Origin: Marchantia polymorpha subsp. ruderalis
Taxonomy: Eukaryota > Streptophyta > Marchantiopsida > Marchantiales > Marchantiaceae
Length of the DNA stretch: 64,000 nt
Assembly (NCBI GenBank): GCA_037833965.1
Contig: AP031358.1
Coordinates: forward strand, 20,592,001-20,656,000
Direction of reading: 5' to 3'
The notes under the pieces were generated by a model. That model had not been told where the DNA came from and did no database searches. It worked only from the letters and a program-made list of their open reading frames with translations. Shown here piece by piece: positions 22,665 to 33,762 of this stretch. Position 1 is the stretch's first letter. Each line of letters opens with the position of its first letter. The position numbers were made by a program, and so were the translations under genes.

Positions 22665-24920
22665 ATGGGGTTTGGATCTGCAGGTCTTGTTCTTCTCTTC
22701 CTTTCCGCCGGCCTTCCGACGGCGAATGCTGCAGCTGCTGCATCGACGCTGAGTCCGTACTGCAGCAACTTCGACATAGCAGCTGGCAGCAGCTCCGTCA
22801 GTCTCCGCGAGGGGGTTGCCAACAATGTCACCGTCACCCTCTGGACGCTGGAATGCGAAGATGACACTTGCAAAACTCAGAACACCTCCTGCTCCACGGC
22901 CTGTACGTCTTGCACTACGTATGACGGCAGCCCGACTCTGACGGTACTGCATCAATCAGAATCCCAACTTCCACCTCCTCCCTCCCTTCCTCACTCCCTT
23001 CGACTCAATTCTCACAACGCAGGGAAGAAAAAAGAATTAGCAAAATCCTTGCAAAAGAATACCCACCAAGTCTTAACAGTGTGAGATTCTCCCAGTGGCT
23101 GATACTTGGAAGGGAATGTCTCGAATGGTTTGTTCAGATTGTTGGCCAAGGAGTGAATGCCAGTGCCATTCCCGGATTACAGTGCGTAAATACAACGAAC
23201 CAGGGCATGGGCACGGGCCATTGGAATACACTCTGTACTCCAACGAACTCGCTTGCAGGGCACTCTGGTTACACGCTTCTCCTGATTATATCGGATCCAA
23301 CCACCAACGCCACTTTGGCCAGCAAGTCCTCCAACGTCACTTTCGTTGCAGGTACAAACACCAGACACACCATTCCACACCTCACCACAAGTCCCTTTTG
23401 TCCTCAGTGTTCCCAGCCAGCCAGCAGAAGCCTCTGGGACAGTATAGAAATCGTCCAGTTACATTGCTTGTCCTCGAGCAACCTCCTCCCACTTGCTGAA
23501 TCTGCCATTAACGACGAATAATGTTCAATGCACTGGATCATTGTCAGTGCGAGTCTGCCTTTCGGGACCTTACTTTATATTATGTGATTATGCGAGAGAT
23601 TTATGCAGTTATGCACTCAAGGCCTTCACGGATCTCCGGATTTCTTCGGACGTTGATTGACAAATCCAGAGATCCGTGAAGGCCTCGAGTGTATAACTGC
23701 AAAGCTCAAGTTCTACTGGAGGGAGAGGGAGGCTGGATCAAGATTCTGGGAAGTACTGAACTCTGATGGTGATATTGGGAGATGAGCCATGCTCAGTCTC
23801 TCCGTTCGTTTGATCTGAATTGATCCGATCTGATCTGGCCTCGCAGGAGATATCAACATAAGCAAGTGCATGGGAAGTATTGAGAACGGGACGAACAAAG
23901 TCTACTTAGGTTACGACAACTCGCTTTTGATATATTTGATGGACGATTGGAACAACACAGTTGGATCAAAGACTGGTCGCCCTGGATTACCAATCATTCC
24001 CTTCAATGTCGAGGTGCTCCTTAAGATTCCCTCCCTCGTTCTTAGTCTCAACTCTCAGCATCTTATCTTCCTCAATACTCCATCCTTTCTAGATGCTCCC
24101 ATACGCCTCACTGACTTGGAGATCATCCATCATACACCTCCAGTGGAAGAATATATTGAATATCCAACTGCAGGCTGAGAAAGACACGGACCGAAAACAC
24201 CAAATGTGTGCCCATCAGGACCACTTGGCATTGGAACACTGCTCTTGCCATGTTTCATGCCTGAATCAGCTCAAATTTCTCTGAACACTGCACCAAAGAA
24301 GCTCAGACGAGCGAGTCAGTCAGTCAATCAGTCAGTCCGTCAGTCGACAAAGGTTTGCTGTGGAATGATGGAATCACTATTGCCACTGACAATGTCGTCT
24401 CCTCCGTGCGAGAGTGTGCGCTCAGATTACATGGAATCCAGACGATGGAAGCAAGGTTAGTCTGGGGCAACCCATCACTGTAGATACGAAGGGTGATTAC
24501 GGTTACTACGAGGCGATCATCGTTCCCCTGAAAGTTGGCAACTATCTTGCCAAGATCACAGTCAACACCACATCCATTCTTAACTCGCCGATCGCATTCC
24601 AGGCCGTCAAAGGTGAACCGAAGCTCAGAGCTCCTCCACAAGTTCCTGTTCACGTTTTGTCGCTGCTCTAGACAGTACCGATGAATCTAGTTTCCGTGTT
24701 TGGTGTTGGATCCTTTCTACGGGAAGAAGTTGTAATGATGTCAGTGAAGGAGATTTGGCATCTTGGGGTACGCTGAAACGTTTCGTGGTGTACACTTGCA
24801 GGGAAGAAAAACTCGGCAAGTTTGTTGCAGCCATTTATGTTCGGATCAGGAGTGCAGGGCTTCGGCATCTCATTGGTATGCATGGCAATTGTGTCCGTCA
24901 TGACTGCCAACCTGTTGTAG
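22665..24920 (+). CDS. Secreted filamin-type Ig-repeat protein, likely GPI-anchored, 321 aa
   Basis: Five exons close in phase: 22665-22943, 23138-23351, 23847-24013, 24426-24612, 24802-24920. Residues 1-22 are a signal peptide. The body reads as two filamin-like repeats. The first runs from LREGVANNVTVTLWTLE, through a Cys-rich insert (six Cys between about 64 and 83), to GHSGYTLLLIISDP. The second runs from YDNSLLIYLMDDWNN to VPLKVGNYLAKITVN and SILNSPIAF; the G-x-Y and SP-x-x-F-like endings are typical of filamin/ABP280 strands. At least eight N-glycosylation sequons occur. The last exon encodes a hydrophobic tail ending at the stop, fitting a GPI signal. Filamin-type ectodomains are known in plant gamete-surface proteins such as GEX2, but this is shorter, and any such role is inference. 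Confidence 0.82.
23605..23700 (+). other. Intronic foldback hairpin, 39-bp arms
   Basis: Arms 23605-23643 and 23662-23700 are complementary except for two A/C-type mismatches and one G-U pair, around an 18-nt loop. The hairpin lies inside intron 2 of the filamin-type gene. It may be a microRNA-like foldback, a short inverted-duplication scar or a tiny MITE. Confidence 0.9.
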
Positions 24921-25766
24921 GCAATAAGAGAGATTAGAAATTATGACAATGAACATAAGTAGATGGCAGAGAAATCACACTGAAGTTCACAGATTTGTGC
25001 TCAGATTTTGTATTTCTGGGTCGATATCGATCCAGAATATGTGAGTTCTGGAAATACACACACATTTACGGCTAGTCTGGCTTGAGATCTGCTTGTGCAC
25101 ATCGGTTGCTGTATGCTTCTGTCTACCTCATCAGTTGGGATGTTACGATTCCTAGGATCATTGATCAACATGGCAAATATCGAATTGGGGCAATTCCACA
25201 ATCAGAGGAAGAACATCACTATGAAGATAACTAAATTGGCATACTTAGTACAACACATGAGCCACTACTCACGGAGCCCACTGCAGCAAGGTTGCCAACA
25301 TTAGCAGAATGTTCCCTTTATTCACAATCTGAGAAGAAATGAATGGAGTATCAACAATGATATTCACGGGCACTTTAGTACCAACGACCCTTGATCAGAG
25401 ATGGCAATGTTGCGAGCCCATAACGATCGTCATCTCTATTCTGGATTCGGCATTTGACGATGAAGATCATGGTGCCTTTTTTGACGTATACTACATGCCA
25501 GAACTAGATCACGCTGTACACGCACACTCGGATATTGACCGCTCTACACGTTTACATGACTCTTATATATACATGGTTATGCGGACGATGAAGATCATAC
25601 AGATATTCCTTGCAATCATGACTGCCCTCATTTAATTACAGAACTACACCAGCACAGGGAGGCGATGCTTTGAATCACATGATGGTGTACGCCCACAAAT
25701 AGGCTGCAGGAGTAATGCTCCTCATCGAGAACTGCATGCGTGGCCCCACCGCAGACAGAGTCTGTA
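24921..25766. other. Convergent 3' region
   Basis: Space between the tail-to-tail ends of the filamin-type gene and urate oxidase; presumably both 3' UTRs. No further gene seen. Confidence 0.6.
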
Positions 25767-28674
25767 TCACAATTTGGATGTGGGAAGATTCTTCCTTTGC
25801 AAGGTCGCCTCGATAGATCCATGGGGTTCATCCGTTGGTAGGTAAACATCATCCTTGAACTGCACAAGGACAGATGCAATAGCTTTTTGAGTGATTTGAA
25901 GAGAAATTGAAAGAGCCCGACAGCGATAAACTGAAAGAAGCATCTTCGCAATATTGTTCAAGATTAGCAAAAGAAACGCTTAGCGCGATGATTTAGAATC
26001 ATTATGGAACTTGACAGTGCATTCTATACTACTGTTCATATAGTGGAGAGGTAGTTTCTTCCCCTACAAATGCACTTGACCACCTGGTCCATGACATGCA
26101 AATGAGGACAAAAGTCCAGGAACAGCATTGGTCTAACAAGAACTGTCAACAGGAAGTGACATGCATCTTCCTCGCGTGTTTCAATGCCTTATTTATGTTT
26201 TGTTCAATCTTCAACCCCTGCCGGTGTTGTGTCGGGCATGAATGGATAGCATTAATTCATACATCAGATGAGATAGAAGACGACAAAACTGTAACGAAGT
26301 ACCTGAATCCCGATAGACGGCATGTTCACAGGCAGAAAGTGAATGTTCGGCATATTTAGGTACACGGATTCAATCTCTGGAACTCTGTTCATGTGAACAA
26401 AAAGTGTTAGAACCAGCACGAGGAAGAGCAGAAGTTACGTTCATGAGTTTAACATCCGTTTGTAGTTGGGACTGTGTGACTCATATTATGAAAACATCCC
26501 AATAATAAAAAACTTACGAGGAATATAGTTAAGAACCGATGGGCTTAATCAAGAGAAACAGAAATCTTGATTACACAGTCACAAACATAGATATCGTAGG
26601 TCATTATTTATGTTCCACTGTCCAGAGACTGACCTTAGTAACACCTCTTTCGCCATGAGATAGAGGGTGTTCTGTACAGAGGGGCTGTACACACCACCTC
26701 GGGATGGTCCAAAGAATGTACTGAGTAAAATGTTCTTCACTTTTGCATGGGTCTCATTATAATCCAAAGGTGTCTTTGAGTAGCTGTTTCACAGAAATGT
26801 ATCAAATTTCAGAAATGTGCGTACGTTACTGATCTGGCTGATCTGATCCATTCCAGTTCGATGAACTAATCCGTGGCTGAAGTGAAACAAATTTTATACA
26901 CGATCATCCAATTTGAGGTAGTATAATCGTACGCATCAAAATCTGTAGGTCTAGATCCGTCTCTTTGCGTGAAATTTTTTGCGTAGTGTTCTCTTCAAAG
27001 ATGTTTTAACATGGATGAAATATCAAGACGTAAATTGTGTCAATCTTAAATGCTTCTGTTTGATAGATTGGCTCAGACATTTGAAACACTTGAAAAAATA
27101 CCTCCAAACTGAACGAATCGATGATGCCATCATTCGCTCCCTTGTTTCAGGAAGCAATGTATTCTTGTCGCGAACAAACCCTTCAAACCCAGACTGGAAC
27201 GACAGATTACGTCAGTAAGATCATTGTTAGCTGATAATTCAAAAAGATTGATTCACCGAGATTATTGATACTGCAAAAATTCCAAACGAAAATGAAAAGA
27301 ACAGACAAAGGCAGCTGATAGAAACCTTCGTTGTTTTCAACAGACTCAAATCCGAAATGCCGGCAGTAACTTTATGATTTCCATCTTTAGTGGCAAGAAC
27401 CTGAGCTGTTCGGTTCTCTGATCCCAATTTGAACCCTGAAAAACACACGATCAAAAGTTCACGGTGTCAAACCATTATCGAGGACTCCAAAAGTACTAAC
27501 AGCTGACGCACAATATAAGAATTCCTCCATCCCGTTCGATTCCAACAAGAGAAGCGACTTAGTCTGACCAGAAAATCCACGTAGCGAGACCGAACACCAT
27601 CTGCTCCCTTCGACTCACTTCATGATAGTTCCCAGGTTCAATTCATGCTCCTAACCTTGAACCGCTAACTAGAACTTGCGTGCTGACATAGGTCTTGCAA
27701 ACCATGCTGCCTATCAAGGGTGTGTCTGAACAAACATACACTTACATACTTCTTTAATCTGTGGGGGTAAATTCCGTCCCTGATTCAGGTGAAAACCACC
27801 ATCAATCATATTTGGTCAGATTTCTTATGACAAATACAACTCTTCAAAGCGAAAAATCTTATGCTCGCACATACCATGCTCATGTGGTGTGTTGTCAAGA
27901 GACACTCGCTCCCATGGTCTTTGAGTGAGGTTTACACGGACACCTGTCACCTGCAAAAGGATTCTGACATTGAGTCTTCATGTGCTCGAGCAAAAAGGAC
28001 ATGAAATTCACGCGGTGGGAAAGAGAAGTCTTTTCATTCTCAGGAATGGTTGAACAATAATAAACCAGCTCGTCACAGTAACGATGTACATTTCACAGAC
28101 AAGTAAAAATTCCATACAACGATGAGCCCTTCCTCATACGATTCTCGTCATCTTAAAGCAAAAGAGAGAGATCGAATGAAGATGCAATAGATATGAGGTA
28201 CATGTAGGTCTCGAGAAGAAACCTGAGAATAGGTGTTCAAGAAGAGCTCTGCCAGCTGAGTGCCGAACTCTTCCATCGAAGTAGTCTCGCTGCACCTTTT
28301 TGCTAACACATAGACCTGAAAAAATTTTATCGGCAATTTCAGCAAGATTCAATGATTTCGAATGATTTCAAAGACAGGACAAAATCAGCAGACTGTGCTG
28401 GTACAGTGTCATGCAAAGCATCATGTGGAGCCAAGAGCCATAGCAGTTTAGAAGGAAGAGAGGAGACCGTGTTCTTGATGGTATCGGTGGCAACGATGGC
28501 AGAATTGTCCCCCTCCGTGTAAGCTGCCAGAGTCTTGGACCGCAGAGAGACGGAGACGGACCACTCCACCATCACATGAGAGCTCCCCTCATGCCACACC
28601 CGCGCCACTCGCACCCGCGCCTTCCCATGCTGATGCTCGAGCTCGCAATCGCCGACCGAATCCCCTGTCGCCAT
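25767..28674 (-). CDS. UOX: Urate oxidase (uricase), peroxisomal, 300 aa
   Basis: Oxidises urate to 5-hydroxyisourate in purine catabolism, in peroxisomes. Eight exons on the minus strand close in phase: 28674-28468, 28315-28223, 27950-27875, 27435-27326, 27193-27102, 26783-26634, 26384-26303, 25859-25767. Family marks: HGKARVRV with Lys18, VATDTIKNT with Thr63 and Asp64, RPWERVS, GFKLGSEN, FFGPSRGGVYSPSVQ, MPNIHFLPVN with the active-site His, and FKDDVYLPTDEPHGSIEAT. The C-terminus is SKL, a canonical type 1 peroxisomal signal. Length is close to Arabidopsis (about 309); the segment after exon 5 is about ten residues shorter. The ATG at 28674 gives the usual short N-terminal extension. Confidence 0.97.
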
Positions 28675-29782
28675 CTCCGGGCCTTCAAATTCCTCCCAAC
28701 TCTAACCCCGATTTCGACGACACCCCACCCCGACCAGCAATCGCAGCGAATTCTGCGGCCACTCCTCGACCACACTTCTTGTCTCTCGTATATGAAGCAC
28801 TAGCGGGCTCTGATTCCCCGCTTCCCGAGGCGCGCCCACCTTCAGAGTCTCGTGTTCCGACTCGCTGCCGCTGCTGCAGCTCCAGGTTCGAAGTGCAGCC
28901 GCTTCTGCCTACTGTACCGGAAGTACTGCTCCGCTGCGGGGGCCCAGGCGCGGCCCGCAGCGTGCTTCCAGCCTGCCGTCCATGACGTGACGCGTGGAGC
29001 TCCCTCACGAGGTTGGGACGCAGGTCAGGTGAAAAACCCATCGGACGCAGCCGTTTACAAATGGTCTCTCACACTTCGGAGTGCGATAATTAATTAAAGC
29101 TTCTCTCCTAAGTACGTGCGTCTGATCTCTCCGGTCAGGACGCACATTGTACGTGGATGCAGGTTCATTATATTTTTTTTCAAATAATAATAGATATATT
29201 TATTTTAAAAAATTATTATTCTATAACTGCATTCTCGGAAGATTTCGAATTCAACTTTGTACTTTATTCATGTGAGATATTAATCTTGTGAACATTTGAT
29301 TGTATATTAAATATTAAAGTTAACATATATCGAAAGTCAAATACGAACTGATAGAACGATGATAAAGCGAGTTAAGATCTCGGAATTTTAGACAAGGGAG
29401 AGCAGGCTGACTAGGACTGGAAAAGAGGCTTCATATGTTGCAGAATCTGAGTCACCTCTAGTCCAGGTGTATTCACGTACTGTACAGTACTGGTCGTTCA
29501 AGTTGAGGGCATGGGGACTGTAAGTTTAAGGGTACGGTAAGAGGCGCACATGGGACGGTGTCAGCCATTCTCTGATGATGTGGCATGCTCATGTGGACCG
29601 GATGTTGGGGATGGAGTCACTGGTCAGCCCGGTGAGGCCGGTGAGTTTTGTTGTCAGCTTTTGCCTTTTTGGACTTTTTTCCACGTTTGCCCGGTCCCAG
29701 TTCTCTGCAAACATGGATGTGGAAATGTCCCTGAACTCATCGCGTCCGTTCACACGCGAGTTCTGGAAATCTCCTCCGTTGG
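28675..29782. other. Urate oxidase upstream region, GC-rich then AT-rich
   Basis: Bases 28675-29080 are GC-rich and likely the promoter and 5' UTR; the minus ORF at 28685-29041 there is not credited. Bases 29160-29380 are strongly AT-rich. A minus-strand protein-like frame (charged, SPKRQKLTTKLTG) covers about 29589-29782 and is cut by the MITE to its right; no family recognised. Confidence 0.5.
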
Positions 29783-29792
29783 GATAATTTTG

Positions 29793-30277
29793 GAGAGAAT
29801 TACTTGATGGGACCATCAGAACGCATAATGCTTGATGGACCCCCCAATCGCACTTAAATTCACCCTCAGTTATGTTTTCATAGGGGTTCTTGTAACTGCT
29901 TTGTTTCTAGTTCAATTAAAAAAATGAAATTCTCCAATATCAGTTACTCAGATTTCATCATGGGAGAGACTATTTTTTCAATTATAATGTATGTGAGTAA
30001 TTTACTTGCTCCTTACTTTTTTTCCTAAAACTCTTGGCCGCAGTTCGTTAGGTTCCTATTTTGGTCCGTGAATTGCCTGCGGGGAGAAGTCACTTCTTAA
30101 CAAACGACCACAGTGCTTCTACTAACCTGGACTCAAAGCAGTTACAAGAACTCGTAGTAAAACATCGGCGACGGTGGACTGATCTGCCGTCGGGAAGGAT
30201 CCCAAGGGGTAAAATATAACGTATTGGGTCCCATCAAAACTTACGCATTCTGAGGGGGTCCATCAAGTTATTCTCTC
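29793..30277. mobile_element. Non-autonomous Mutator-like DNA element (MITE), 485 bp
   Basis: The ends are inverted: the left starts GAGAGAATTACTTGATGG and the reverse complement of the right starts GAGAGAATAACTTGATGG. The similarity continues, with small gaps, for about 65 bp. A perfect 10-bp direct repeat GATAATTTTG flanks it at 29783-29792 and 30278-30287. Long TIRs and a 9-11 bp target duplication are the marks of Mutator-like elements. No transposase is present. Confidence 0.85.
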
Positions 30278-30416
30278 GATAATTTTGCCTACGTCCGCTG
30301 ACTCCGGTTTCCTTACACACCTGCAAGGCACAATGGGTTCTTCCCGTACCCTCTCAAAAAACCTTCGCAAAAAAATGAATGTACAAATTTTAATTTGTAT
30401 CTACCTCAGTCATCGC

Positions 30417-30489
30417 GGGGGTGTAGCTCACATGGTAGAGCAATCGCTTTGCATGCGATAGGCACGGGGATCGATACCCCGCACCTCCA
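30417..30489 (+). tRNA. tRNA-Ala (UGC)
   Basis: A 73-nt cloverleaf: acceptor GGGGGTG pairs with CACCTCC (one G-U), D arm GCTC/GAGC, anticodon loop TTTGCAT giving anticodon TGC, T arm CGGGG/CCCCG. The A-box (TAGCTCACATGG) and B-box (GGATCGATACC) are intact. The discriminator is A and CCA is not encoded. A T-run follows at about 30494. Confidence 0.97.
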
Positions 30490-30952
30490 TATAATTTTCA
30501 TTTCACAAAGTTTACTGTTAATATTATTGAGACAATCCAGCAGATGTTTTGAAGGTGATCCGAAGCCTGCCAATTTGTCGCTCCCAGCAAGATATTAGCT
30601 TTTATCGAATGGCCACGGAGAAGAATTCCTGTGACCCACACCTCCATATAATTTTCATTTCACAAAGTTTACTGTTAATATTATTGAGACAATCCAGCAG
30701 ATGTTTTGAAGGTGATCCGAAGCCTGCCAATTTGTCGCTCCCAGCAAGATATTAGCTTTTATCGAATGGCCACGGAGAAGAATTCCTGTGACCCACACCT
30801 CCATATAATTTTCATTTCACAAAGTTTACTGTTAATATTATTGAGACAATCCAGCAGATGTTTTGAAGGTGATCCGAAGCCTGCCAATTTGTCGCTCCCA
30901 GCAAGATATTAGCTTTTATCGAATGGCCACGGAGAAGAATTCCTGTGACCCA
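30482..30952 (+). repeat. Three tandem copies of a 157-bp unit
   Basis: Units start at 30482, 30639 and 30796 and appear identical. Each begins with CACCTCCA, the last eight bases of the tRNA-Ala gene, so the first unit overlaps the tRNA 3' end. The identity suggests a recent expansion. ORFs of 67-68 codons that span unit borders come from the repetition and are not credited as genes. Confidence 0.95.
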
Positions 30953-33762
30953 CGAGGTGCAGGAAAGAGACTAAAGATTGACAAAATTCACCTTATAGAA
31001 TGTGCTTTACAAGTTAAGCTTTGAGACCAAGTAGGTCCTCGGTACTGAGTCGACTCATCCAAAAAAGAATGATTATTGAGGAGTACATAACTTCCCTTTT
31101 AGTTATAATGAGTTCTTCTAGTGAAGACTGAATACTGTGATGCAAAAAAAAGATAGCCCAAGTTGAAGACAAGCTTCAGAGTTCAAAATGATTGAATGTT
31201 GATCGTGGGAGATGTATAATATCAACGAGTGATGGAAGTACATATGTAAAATTGCAAACCAGGTGATGATTTTCATATATGCTGTCTAAATTACTGGATC
31301 CAAAAAGAGAACAAAACTGTGCACCAATTCTATGATCATGAGAATGCCCAGCAACACTGTAACAAAGCTATCCATGTCTCATCAAGTCACACCATACAGC
31401 TCCAAAGCAACTGGGTGTGAGTTGAGATTGACAATATCATCATCTTCATCGGAAATTTTTGCAGTAGCAAAGTTTCCCAGCAGAAGTGCGGCAATATATA
31501 TATGGACATAGAATGTAATTTAATTTGAGTCCAACTGACATTTTCCGATATTACTTCGGGTCCTCTTGACAACCCTGTGATCGAACTATTGGTTACAATC
31601 TGATCTATTAGATACAGTGAGATCGCATTGCATGTTATTGTTGCAGAGAAGATTCTCTTCTAGGCATACTTCAAGATTGGATGGCAATAGCTCTGACCAA
31701 CCATTACGATTGGGCTATCTTCATCGCATCACATGAATTAAGTGTATCTTCGAAGTAGTCGAGCATAAATACGAGTTGCTGAACCCTGTGAAAGTAAATG
31801 ATCTCTAAGTAGCTACAAAGAACGCACTTAACTAAACAAGAGCATTTCAGATGTAGAATCCAAGGACAAGATACACTTAAACATCTGACTACATTATAGA
31901 AGGTGCTAGCTAAGAGAAAGAAGAAAGAAGAAAGAAGAAAGAACCACCAATCAAGTTTTAAAACGAAAACAAACTAAAAGAACATTGACAATACGACCTT
32001 CGACAGATTAAGCTCATGTCTGAGTGGAGCTTCTTATGTACCAAATTCACTTAGTTAGAACTCTCGTTCGAGACCATCAGACTATCACATACTCTACTAC
32101 TCTTCATTGGTTTCGTGGTACAAGAGCGTGGTTTTTGTTTCGACGAGAGTTCAGGAAGTTGATGCTTTGTCAGGGAGTTTAACCGAATGTGACATGAATA
32201 TGACATGCATCCATCGATCAACTCACGATAGGTATCCCTGCACTTCAACATCTATCTCTTGACTTCGATAACGTTTGAACGTTCGAAAATTCTTTTACTG
32301 ACGCACTGCTATTTGATACTGTCCGGCAGTGGAGCTCCATAAGTAAGAAAGAGCGAAATCCGAGATTGGCCTGGCAGGAAAGAGTGTGCACCTTGAGATA
32401 CATAATTAGTTTACTGATGCACAGAAACTGGCCATTGTTACTACCATCAGCGTAAAGCTCCCTCAAAGCTGCGACTTGCAGTGAGGAACTAGCGACACCT
32501 TAGTTTTATAGGATACACAAGTATTCAACGTTCCCGTTTCCTCGATCGCTACATAAGAATAATTAGCCGCAAAGTTTGAATAGACTGACCCAGCTGAAAA
32601 ATTTATTGATAGCATTTGGTACAAACAACGCCCTTTTAGGCCTATAAATCACTGTGGTTAAGTCTACTGTAAGAAGATCACATCGTCAAGCATGAGCACG
32701 ATCCTAGCCTACATTTACCACGGAGAGTCTCCATGTTTTGCTGAAATAATGTGTGCTCATCCCTCATAGATTTACAAAGATGTGTGGGTGAGCCTTCGAG
32801 GCATTGTCTGCTGTACACTAAAGATACAAGTCATACACCGCAAGGACTCCCACCATTTACGAAGCTCGTGTTTGGAAGCCAAGTAGCCGGTGTAAGATGC
32901 TCTTCACTAGATCGTCGGTAATCAAAGTCCAATCGGTTCATGACAACACCTTTGATCCAGGCAGGCGGGTGCGAGCATCAAAAATCAGTGTTTCTACATA
33001 GAGACACATGGAGAGGCAGGAGCCTTTAGCATCACTACGCACTTCCATCCAAAGATGGTCGAATCTTGAAGACACAAATGGTTAGTTTTACAGAACACTA
33101 AGTTCTACAAGTACTTTGGGCCTCTGTAAAGTGAACTGCGACTGCCCAGTGCCCCTAAAGCTCGTACCGCATCTGTACACGGAGTCAAGCACAGGGGTGC
33201 TTCTGTACTAGAAATTGCCTGCGGTCGTCCTCGTTACAGCTATAATTACAATGCATAACAAGGGGATCCAAATTACCTCTCCAGCAAGAAAAATAAACAC
33301 CTTTAGGGATTTGATCCCTCAAGGGCTTACAATCTCAACTAATGATCTTCTTTCCACATGTTGAAACTGTCGTAAGACACATGCTGCAAACCTCGGGCAT
33401 ACATCAACGGGCATAGATGAATGCTCTGCCACAGCTCGTCTGCTGGAGTATGAGGGAGACCTGCTGATAGAATAAAGTCGACATTGCTCGATGGCTGGTG
33501 TAAGTGCCTTGAAACCTTCTCCTGCTGTAAAGACTACATTGTGCACGTGGTGATGAAATGGGTCATATGGTCAATGAGAAGAATACCTCGCTTATCAAAT
33601 GTTATCACGTTTTCCAAAGCGAATCCACATGATGGGGCTTCAACAAGTTGAGTCGCTAAAATGAGGCAGCATAAGGTGCGTATGCTCCGGCATAGAATTT
33701 GAAGAATGTAGCATCGGTGAACGTATATGCGTGGTAGAGACTCCGAATCCCTCTTGTGAAGC
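30953..33762. other. Intergenic, downstream of PPR gene
   Basis: No gene was recognised in 2.8 kb. A purine run of AAGAAAG units lies at about 31913-31943. Minus-strand ORFs of 61-75 codons (31387-31572, 32051-32251, 32245-32466, 33319-33546) match nothing I know; the part nearest 33763 may be PPR 3' UTR. Confidence 0.5.

Noticed and set aside
28685-29041. 118-aa minus ORF upstream of urate oxidase
   Set aside because: GC-rich promoter/UTR frame, different from the urate oxidase frame and without a recognisable domain.
30417-30489. Unusual T-loop ATCGAT in tRNA-Ala resembling initiator tRNA
   Set aside because: As far as I recall plant tRNA-Ala genes normally carry this GGATCGATACC box, so it is not unusual.
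30395-30912. Three ORFs of 67-68 codons with the same protein sequence
   Set aside because: They arise from the 157-bp tandem units and cross unit borders; no start context or homology.
30482-30952. Regular repeats considered as a CRISPR array
   Set aside because: Whole 157-bp units are identical with no unique spacers, and the DNA is from a plant nucleus.
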